From an uncultured bacterium (GTDB lineage: Bacteria > Bacillota > Clostridia > Lachnospirales > Lachnospiraceae), in NCBI GenBank assembly GCA_946543095.1, contig CAMNLO010000051.1, positions 1 to 8,862 on the forward strand: a DNA stretch of 8,862 bases, in the 5' to 3' direction. The first letter of the stretch is position 1, and every line of letters begins with the position of its first letter. The position numbers were made by a program, and so were the translations under genes. The notes under the pieces were generated by a model. That model saw only the letters and a list, made by a program, of their open reading frames with translations, did not search any database and was not told the DNA's origin. Positions 1 through 5,626 of this stretch are shown in pieces.

Positions 1-1927
1 GGCCTTCTGTGGTATAAAGATCCGGATAGCCGTTTTTGAAACGGATCCAGGAGGTCGTAACGCCGAGGAAGCTCCGGATCCCTGTATGCCGATCCAGAGG
101 GATGCCGCTTGCCTCTATAATGATCCGGATCCCCCTCTCCGAGAGATTTTTCACCAGCTGCTCTGCCCTCTCCCTGTCGGAATACTGAAAGCCATCCAGA
201 TAGATCAGTTTGTAGGCGCTCAGCTCATCAAAGCTGTAGTCGTCCAGAGAATCGGAGGAGCCCTCCTCCATGTTCGGGAAATACAGCGCCAGGGCACCGG
301 CCGCTTTCCCGATCCCTATGCTGTCGTACTTTGTTTTGACTCCGAACTGCTCGGGAGTCTGAATGTGATAGACACGGTAGCCCCCGTTGTCCCGCATCAG
401 CTGGTAGCCTACGCTTTCGGCGGCCTGATCCAGCCGTTCCAGCCCGTCCGCGTTGGCCTTTAATACAGCGGTTTTGATCAGCACCGTATCATTGCCCAGC
501 TCCAGGCATCTGTCAAAGAGATAGGGATAGCATTCCAGATCCACCGCCTCGTTCAGACGGACGATATTGGGGGCTGTCACCGCGGACTGGAAGCCCGCGC
601 CGAAGGAGGTGGCCTTTGCTTCCCCGTGATCGGAGATCAGGAAGGGCGCCATGGAGCCCAAGGTGCTCTCGTCGATCAGGGCGATCCGCTGGATGGTGAT
701 GGTCTTTGCGTATGTGATCAGGGTCTCATCCGAAGTCTCCTGAAGCCGCTGTTCCACCGGAAGACCGCTCTGGTCGTTTAAGATCAGCTGAAGGGAGGGA
801 ATGCAGTCCAGCACAAGCAATACGCAGCAGACTGCCAGAAACCCCTTCTTTAAGGTGTTCCACAAAAGCAGATGGAACAGGATCAGGCAAAGGGCTATGG
901 AAATAAAGCGCAGCATCCAGAGATACTGGCTTCCCGGCAGCAGCACCAGCACGGGATACATGCTGCTTGTGGTGCAGATCAGGATCACAAGGGAGGCGGC
1001 AAAGCCCGTCATTTCTCTTCTGTGGCTGAAGAACAGTCCAAACAGCGCCACCAGAAAGGCCGCAAGTCCGAAATAAAAGCTGGTGATGCCCCCGGGAGTC
1101 AGGCGGTAAAAGGGATTGACGGAAAGAAGGAGGGGCTGGAAAAAGCCCTGCATGACCTGGGAGGAATCCGTGGAGGTGATGCCCCCCTGAAGGGAGGCAT
1201 AGGCCCAGAGGCCGGTCCATAAAAAGCCAAGGAGCATACAGACAAAAACGTGAAAGCACTTCCTCATGCGGTGGTTCAACAGCCCTTCAAACAAGAGCCA
1301 TATCAGCACGGAAAGAGCGATCATCCCCGCATATCCCATATGGCAGAGAGCCATCAGGGAAAACACAAGGATCAGCTTCGGAAGGCTTTGTACCCTGTCC
1401 TGATCCAGATAGGAATGGACATAATGGACAAAGAGAGGCAGAAACACCATGCACAGGGATCTGGGAAGATTCCCTTCTCCGTACATGGCATAGAGATTGT
1501 TCGGCATGAAAAACCAGAGCAGCCCGAGAAAGCACCCGAACAGGGGCCTTCGATAGTAAAACCCAAGCCTGAGCCAGACCAGCGCTCCGAACAGGCAGAT
1601 CAGAAATAAAAACCAAAGATACCCCTCTGTTACCGAACCGCCTCCCAATCCGATGCAAAGGGCGATGGCGTACACGGGGAGAGGCGCCCAGTAGCGCATC
1701 ATCTCCACACCATTGTACCAGAGACGGTCAAACAGGGGATAGAGATTTCCCGAGAGGATCTCCCGGTAGAGCAGATCTCCCTTATAGAGATGGCACATGG
1801 TGTCGGTGCCGGAAGGATAATAGCCGTTTTGCCTTGTGAAATATACCACAAGATACGAGACTGCGAGAAAAAGCGCCGCCGACAGGAAGGTGATCAGCAG
1901 ATTGATCAGAAGCTTTTTTGACTTCAA
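1..1927 (-). CDS. XrtG-locus multi-pass membrane protein, PTPS_related (PF10131-like), 3' end outside window
   Basis: The frame stays open for 642 codons from 1927 to the window edge, so the C-terminus is missing. Residues 1-380 hold about nine to ten hydrophobic segments (for example 6-30, 82-94, 103-120, 130-141, 185-212, 227-242, 283-300, 307-322, 340-356, 362-380). An extracytoplasmic loop at 41-84 carries TDTMCH and a Tyr/Trp-rich stretch ending RYWAPLP, the pattern I associate with the bacterial PTPS_related membrane family and with GT-C-like transferases. Residues 390-642 are soluble and probably outside. Within them, about 545-590 read as alternating strand and helix (KLIYLDGF, then an amphipathic helix, then GIRIIIEASG), resembling a flavodoxin or glutamine-amidotransferase-like fold. 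The start is a TTG overlapping the upstream TGA (TTGA), with AGGA at 1937-1940; an in-frame TAG two codons upstream rules out an earlier start. Assembly or transfer of a surface glycan is inferred. Family call fairly firm, function not. Confidence 0.82.
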   Translation of the reverse strand, partial: MKSKKLLINLLITFLSAALFLAVSYLVVYFTRQNGYYPSGTDTMCHLYKGDLLYREILSGNLYPLFDRLWYNGVEMMRYWAPLPVYAIALCIGLGGGSVTEGYLWFLFLICLFGALVWLRLGFYYRRPLFGCFLGLLWFFMPNNLYAMYGEGNLPRSLCMVFLPLFVHYVHSYLDQDRVQSLPKLILVFSLMALCHMGYAGMIALSVLIWLLFEGLLNHRMRKCFHVFVCMLLGFLWTGLWAYASLQGGITSTDSSQVMQGFFQPLLLSVNPFYRLTPGGITSFYFGLAAFLVALFGLFFSHRREMTGFAASLVILICTTSSMYPVLVLLPGSQYLWMLRFISIALCLILFHLLLWNTLKKGFLAVCCVLLVLDCIPSLQLILNDQSGLPVEQRLQETSDETLITYAKTITIQRIALIDESTLGSMAPFLISDHGEAKATSFGAGFQSAVTAPNIVRLNEAVDLECYPYLFDRCLELGNDTVLIKTAVLKANADGLERLDQAAESVGYQLMRDNGGYRVYHIQTPEQFGVKTKYDSIGIGKAAGALALYFPNMEEGSSDSLDDYSFDELSAYKLIYLDGFQYSDRERAEQLVKNLSERGIRIIIEASGIPLDRHTGIRSFLGVTTSWIRFKNGYPDLYTTEG

Positions 1928-2400
1928 TGAGCGCTATCCTGAGAAAGATCCCCGTCCAGGAGATGATCGAAGATCCGGTCCACGCTATCCCTGGTGTAGT
2001 GGGCAATATTGGTCATGAACAGGGAATCCCGTTCAAAGGAGATCACATAGCTTCTGGTGGGGGTCTCACTTCCTTCGATCCTGATCAGCTCTCCCCCGGT
2101 CTCCCGGATCACTTCCCGCAGCTGCTCCCCAAAATAGTCCACCATGTTTTCCAGCGTCGGCATGATCACATCAAAGGGCTTCACCTCGTTGAGAGTCTGC
2201 CCCTGATACGCGGAAAAGAAACGTTCAATGGCCTTTTCAAAAACGTTGAATTCCAGGAAGCTGTCCTTGTAGATCAGGATCGTCAGGATGTATTCCCAGG
2301 TATGGGGATGGGCCTGACCCTGCCTGCCGTCGATAAAGATATAATGGGACCCGTTCAGATAGTATTTAAACTGGTATTGCGCGAAAACCTTATGATTCAT
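1924..2400 (-). CDS. 6-pyruvoyl-tetrahydropterin synthase-like protein, exosortase G-associated
   Basis: This 158-aa cytosolic protein has the layout of the PTPS/QueD fold. His19 and the pair His31-Pro-His33 followed by TWE match the three zinc histidines. PTLEN at 81-85 matches the conserved PTxEN helix, and SET at 111-113 with the following TRSYVI matches the C-terminal substrate-binding strand. It does not look like a working PTPS or QueD. No cysteine is present at all, so the catalytic Cys is gone, and the Asp-His dyad expected before the LN motif reads Gln-Gly instead (near 67-72). A PTPS homologue is a known neighbour of xrtG (TIGR03112-type family), and the context fits that. Its ATG overlaps the upstream stop as ATGA, with AGAGG five bases before it; its own stop overlaps the next start as TTGA. 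A non-enzymatic, zinc-holding or ligand-binding role is inference. Confidence 0.88.
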   Translation of the reverse strand: MNHKVFAQYQFKYYLNGSHYIFIDGRQGQAHPHTWEYILTILIYKDSFLEFNVFEKAIERFFSAYQGQTLNEVKPFDVIMPTLENMVDYFGEQLREVIRETGGELIRIEGSETPTRSYVISFERDSLFMTNIAHYTRDSVDRIFDHLLDGDLSQDSAH

Positions 2401-3644
2401 GCCGTCCTCTTCAAGAATTCCACAAGTTTGCCGTGATCCGCCTCGGAGCCTGCATCGATGATCTCATCCACCTTCATGCCTCCGGGAAACAGCGCTTCCA
2501 TACGGCGGACAAGGCTTGCGCCGTCGGTTCTTAACCCCACAAAGATCAGCTGGTTGCCTCCCTCGGAAAACCTTACAACATCCTGCTTCATGGTCAGCTG
2601 GCTTGCCTGGAGGAACAGCTTTCTCTCTCTTGCGGAACGGAAGCTCACCATCACCAGAGTGCAGGGATAGGCCTTCTTTTTCTTCAGCCTGTCCAGAAAG
2701 TCGCCTAAAAGCTCTTTGTCAAACACCGCCAGGGAGGTGTCATAGAGCTCCTTCTTTTCCAGTCTGTTGTTCAGCCGCTCCGCCATGGTGCGAAGGATCC
2801 TGTTGTCCTGCTCCGTGACAGCCTTTTCCCGCTTGAACCTGTCCAGCCGCAGGGTGGCCGCCACCACGGAAACCACAAACAGCGCCAGGAAGAACAGCAG
2901 CATGATGTGAAGATTGATCTTGGCGTTCAGATACAGATTTTCATCCAGGATCACATCCCTGTTGGTCAAAAGGCAGATCACGTATTCCTGACCGCTGTAC
3001 TGAAAGACGGTGCCGCTGGCCACATACTCTCTTTCGTTCTGTTCTATGAGCCTGTGGGCCACACGGTTTACGGAAAGACCGTCGATAAACTCCCTGGCGG
3101 AATCCGAGACAAAATAGGTCTTCTCGTCGAAGCCCTTATAGCTGTTGGTCTCCGCCACATCCCGCACAAAGATCATGGCCTGATTCCTGGCAAGGGTCCA
3201 GAAACGGTCCGAGGAAGCGTCCAGAGTCCCCAGAATGTCGGAAATGATCTTCTCCTCGGAATGACCTCCCAGAAGATTGATCTGATCCAGCGTCAGCTGC
3301 ACAAAGGCATCCTGCTGGTTGGCGTAGATCTCCAGCATTCCCTCGTCATAGTTTCTGATCTGTATCCAGAAAAAAAAACCGCACAGAAAGGCCGCAAACA
3401 CTGCCAGGGCGGCCAGCACCCAGGTGTCCTTATGCTGAGCGAAGAACCTCTTCAGTCTTCCCTCTGTCTTTCTTCCGGATCCGGGCTTTGCTCCTTCCCC
3501 ACTGTTTGGCTTCGGGCTTTCCGGCTGTTTCTTCTCCTCTGTCTTCTGTATGACGGGCAGGCTCTTTTGCTTTGATCCTTCCCCGTTTCCTTTCGGCTTT
3601 TCTTTTCTTTCCGGCTGTTTTGTTTTGCTCCGGATCCTTGCCAT
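2397..3644 (-). CDS. Two-pass membrane protein with extracytoplasmic domain and degenerate GGDEF-like domain
   Basis: This 415-aa protein has a Lys/Pro/Glu-rich disordered cytoplasmic tail (1-71), a membrane helix at about 75-96, an extracytoplasmic domain at about 97-244, a second helix at about 245-264, a charged coiled-coil-like linker (265-297) and a C-terminal domain (298-415). That last domain follows the GGDEF order: YDTSLAVFDKELLGDFLDR resembles the D-LTGL-NR start, then a core strand (YPCTLVMVSF), then DVVRFSEGGNQLIFVG (365-380) where an active enzyme would read RxGGDEF. Acidic catalytic residues are missing and the domain is about 115 aa rather than about 160, so diguanylate cyclase activity is unlikely; cyclic-di-GMP sensing or scaffolding is possible. 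The ATG lies inside the glycosyltransferase gene, preceded by AAGG at six bases and GGAGG at fifteen. No other ATG lies upstream of the first membrane helix. The GGDEF assignment is my reading of the pattern and would need profile confirmation. Confidence 0.8.
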   Translation of the reverse strand: MARIRSKTKQPERKEKPKGNGEGSKQKSLPVIQKTEEKKQPESPKPNSGEGAKPGSGRKTEGRLKRFFAQHKDTWVLAALAVFAAFLCGFFFWIQIRNYDEGMLEIYANQQDAFVQLTLDQINLLGGHSEEKIISDILGTLDASSDRFWTLARNQAMIFVRDVAETNSYKGFDEKTYFVSDSAREFIDGLSVNRVAHRLIEQNEREYVASGTVFQYSGQEYVICLLTNRDVILDENLYLNAKINLHIMLLFFLALFVVSVVAATLRLDRFKREKAVTEQDNRILRTMAERLNNRLEKKELYDTSLAVFDKELLGDFLDRLKKKKAYPCTLVMVSFRSARERKLFLQASQLTMKQDVVRFSEGGNQLIFVGLRTDGASLVRRMEALFPGGMKVDEIIDAGSEADHGKLVEFLKRTA

Positions 3645-5034
3645 CTGCTGCCTTGTATTCCTCCATTGTATCAGCCTCCTCCGTATTCACAAAGGAGCGG
3701 ATCTGACTGAGCTTATCAAAAAATACTTCGTGATCCTTCCGCAGGGTATCCGTAAAGGCTTCCGCCTCATCCGTAAGGTTTTTGGTCCTCCAGGCGGAAT
3801 CCGTGCCGATGGAATTGATCACTCCCGCAAAGCGGATGAAAAATACGAACAAATTGAAAACGGGCAGAAAGGGGATCACCCACCACTGCTTCCTGTAATA
3901 GCTTCTCAGCTCCGGGAAATCCTCCAGAAATCCCAGGATAGCGAAATAGTACAGATATCCGCAGACAAAGTACAGCACCATGATGGAAGCCATGGAGATC
4001 ATGATGGTCCCGGCGGAAAACCCGAGGCACATCAGGCAGATCAGGGCCAGATACCAGATCAGCCTGGGAAAGGCAAAGGTGTGATCGTACATCAGGGTCC
4101 TGACATTCACATCCGTAAGCATTTTGGAGGGAACCATCTTCTCCTCCAGAAACATCTTGGAGACCTCCAGAGAGCCCCTCTGCCATCTCTGCCTCTGGGT
4201 ATACAGCTTATTCAGATCCTCTATGGGATCCACGAAAAACAGCGATTTTTCGGAGATACGGACCTGCTCATGCTGCAGATATTTCATCTGAAAGGTGATC
4301 TGGGTGTCCTCACAGATCGTATCGGTGCTGTACATCCTGGACCTTAATACCGCAGATTTCCGGAAGGCGGAAAAGGCGCCGGACAGGGTGTAGATGGCGT
4401 TCATATCCGATGCGTAATTCCTGCCCGCAAGGAAGGCCTGGGCGTATTCCACAAACTCCAGCTTTCTTAAGAATCTGGACAGCCCCTTCGGGTATTCCTC
4501 GATCAGCTTCGGATCCGTCAGGATCGCGCCGGTCATGACATTCACCTTCAGATCGTTCTCGAAACGGCTCACCAGATTTTTTAAGGCATCCTTTTCCAGA
4601 AAACCGTCGGAATCGATATGGATGATATATTTTCCGCCGCTGTTGTACAGGGCAAGATTCAGCGCCCTGCTCTTGCCCTGCTCCGCGTTCATCCAGCTCA
4701 TATGAAGGTCTTCATATTTTTTCTGGCACTCGGAATAGACCTTGAAGCTGTTGTCCTTGCTCTGATTGTTTACAAGATATACGCTGATCCGGTCATTCGG
4801 ATAGGAACTTTCGTGAATGGAACGAATGCAGGCTTCCAGCGTCGCGCTGGAATTATACACCGGCACGATGATGGTGATCTCCGGAAAGAATCCGGGAGCC
4901 TTATCCTTCGGCTGGAAGAACTTCCTTTTCCACAGGATCAGAACACTGCCCAGAGAAGGCAGGATCTCCATGATCACCGGAATGATAATCCATGCCGCCC
5001 AGAAAACAAAAGAATTAAGAAGCCTGTCCGCCAT
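3430..5034 (-). CDS. Processive-type family 2 membrane glycosyltransferase, exosortase G-associated
   Basis: This 534-aa protein starts with a membrane helix (about 8-34), followed by a cytosolic GT-A catalytic domain and C-terminal membrane segments at about 325-345, 348-371 and 386-406. Catalytic signs are the nucleotide-binding strand ITIIVPVYN (53-61), the DSD metal motif (141-143), GED-type acidic residues Glu242-Asp243 and QRQRW (280-284), the QxxRW acceptor-site motif of cellulose/hyaluronan-synthase-like enzymes. The first acidic motif is unusual: VNNQSKDNS (88-96) where most GT2 enzymes read DDGSxD. It fits the GT2 family known to sit beside xrtG (TIGR03111-type). The sugar and acceptor cannot be told. 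The ATG lies 20 bases inside xrtG, in another frame, with GGAG directly against it, so it probably depends on coupling. Residues 464-534 form a Lys/Arg/Glu-rich tail that overlaps the next gene and is longer than I expect for the family (about 440 aa). Confidence 0.9.
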   Translation of the reverse strand: MADRLLNSFVFWAAWIIIPVIMEILPSLGSVLILWKRKFFQPKDKAPGFFPEITIIVPVYNSSATLEACIRSIHESSYPNDRISVYLVNNQSKDNSFKVYSECQKKYEDLHMSWMNAEQGKSRALNLALYNSGGKYIIHIDSDGFLEKDALKNLVSRFENDLKVNVMTGAILTDPKLIEEYPKGLSRFLRKLEFVEYAQAFLAGRNYASDMNAIYTLSGAFSAFRKSAVLRSRMYSTDTICEDTQITFQMKYLQHEQVRISEKSLFFVDPIEDLNKLYTQRQRWQRGSLEVSKMFLEEKMVPSKMLTDVNVRTLMYDHTFAFPRLIWYLALICLMCLGFSAGTIMISMASIMVLYFVCGYLYYFAILGFLEDFPELRSYYRKQWWVIPFLPVFNLFVFFIRFAGVINSIGTDSAWRTKNLTDEAEAFTDTLRKDHEVFFDKLSQIRSFVNTEEADTMEEYKAADGKDPEQNKTAGKKRKAERKRGRIKAKEPARHTEDRGEETAGKPEAKQWGRSKARIRKKDRGKTEEVLRSA

Positions 5035-5620
5035 CTCCGTATTTGAATTTCCCCACCGTCATCCGGATGATCTGGGGCTTTGTAAACACATAGAAATACA
5101 GCACCACGCTCAATCCGTAGAAGATCAGCCTTCCCACAAAAGCATGAGCGATAAAGTACATGCTGATGCCGCCGAAATAAAGCAGCTCACAGATCACCAG
5201 GATCCGCAGCGCATTGGCAAGAAGGATGGCGACTGTGCCCAGGATCCCCGTGAGAAGCTTCTCTCTCACCGTGTAGACCTGATAGAACGAAAGCAAAGAT
5301 AAAAAGGCCATGATCTCGATGATGCCGGAGCATTCAAAATCCACCTGGAGTGTTATGGAGCCTCCTTTCGAATGGATGAACAGGACCCCGTAACGAAAAA
5401 AGGCGGAGAATGTCCCAGTCAGCTTCCCGAATACCCCTGCCATGGCGGCCACGATTTTGGCTAACGGTTCCGTCAGAACAGGCCTCACCAGGACCATCAT
5501 AAGGATAAACAGACCAAAGCTCCCGGTGATAAAATACCAGAAATTCAGCTTCGATCTTTTCAACACATAGAGCAGATAGATCCAAAGGGGGATCAGAACA
5601 ATGCAGACCAGATACTGCAT
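5015..5620 (-). CDS. xrtG: Exosortase family protein XrtG
   Basis: This 201-aa, almost entirely hydrophobic protein has about six membrane segments. The exosortase/archaeosortase active-site residues are all visible: Cys97 in the block DFECSGI (94-100), Arg139 in NALRI (136-140) and His159 in IAHAFVGR (157-164). Enzymes of this superfamily act as membrane transpeptidases, cutting C-terminal sorting signals from exported proteins. XrtG is the Gram-positive branch and is unusually short, as here. The obvious substrate is encoded immediately upstream. The stop of that gene lies six bases before the ATG, and AAGGAGG at 5632-5638, inside its last codons, serves as ribosome binding site, so the two are translated from the same message. 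The acceptor molecule is unknown; the neighbouring glycosyltransferases suggest a glycolipid or glycan, but that is inference. Confidence 0.94.
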   Translation of the reverse strand: MQYLVCIVLIPLWIYLLYVLKRSKLNFWYFITGSFGLFILMMVLVRPVLTEPLAKIVAAMAGVFGKLTGTFSAFFRYGVLFIHSKGGSITLQVDFECSGIIEIMAFLSLLSFYQVYTVREKLLTGILGTVAILLANALRILVICELLYFGGISMYFIAHAFVGRLIFYGLSVVLYFYVFTKPQIIRMTVGKFKYGDGGQAS

Positions 5621-5626
5621 GGAGCC

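Noticed and set aside
726..1259. 177-codon minus-strand frame, with another at 1287-1658
   Set aside because: They are out of frame with the continuous 642-codon membrane protein covering the same region, which has clear helices and family-like motifs.
2907..3575. Open frame of 222 codons on the plus strand
   Set aside because: It is antisense to the GGDEF-like gene, with no recognisable domain and no ribosome binding site that I can see.
3550..4347. Long open frame of 265 codons on the plus strand
   Set aside because: It is antisense to the GT2 gene and its overlap with the next gene, has no recognisable motif, and is rich in His/Gln/Pro as expected of an antisense shadow.
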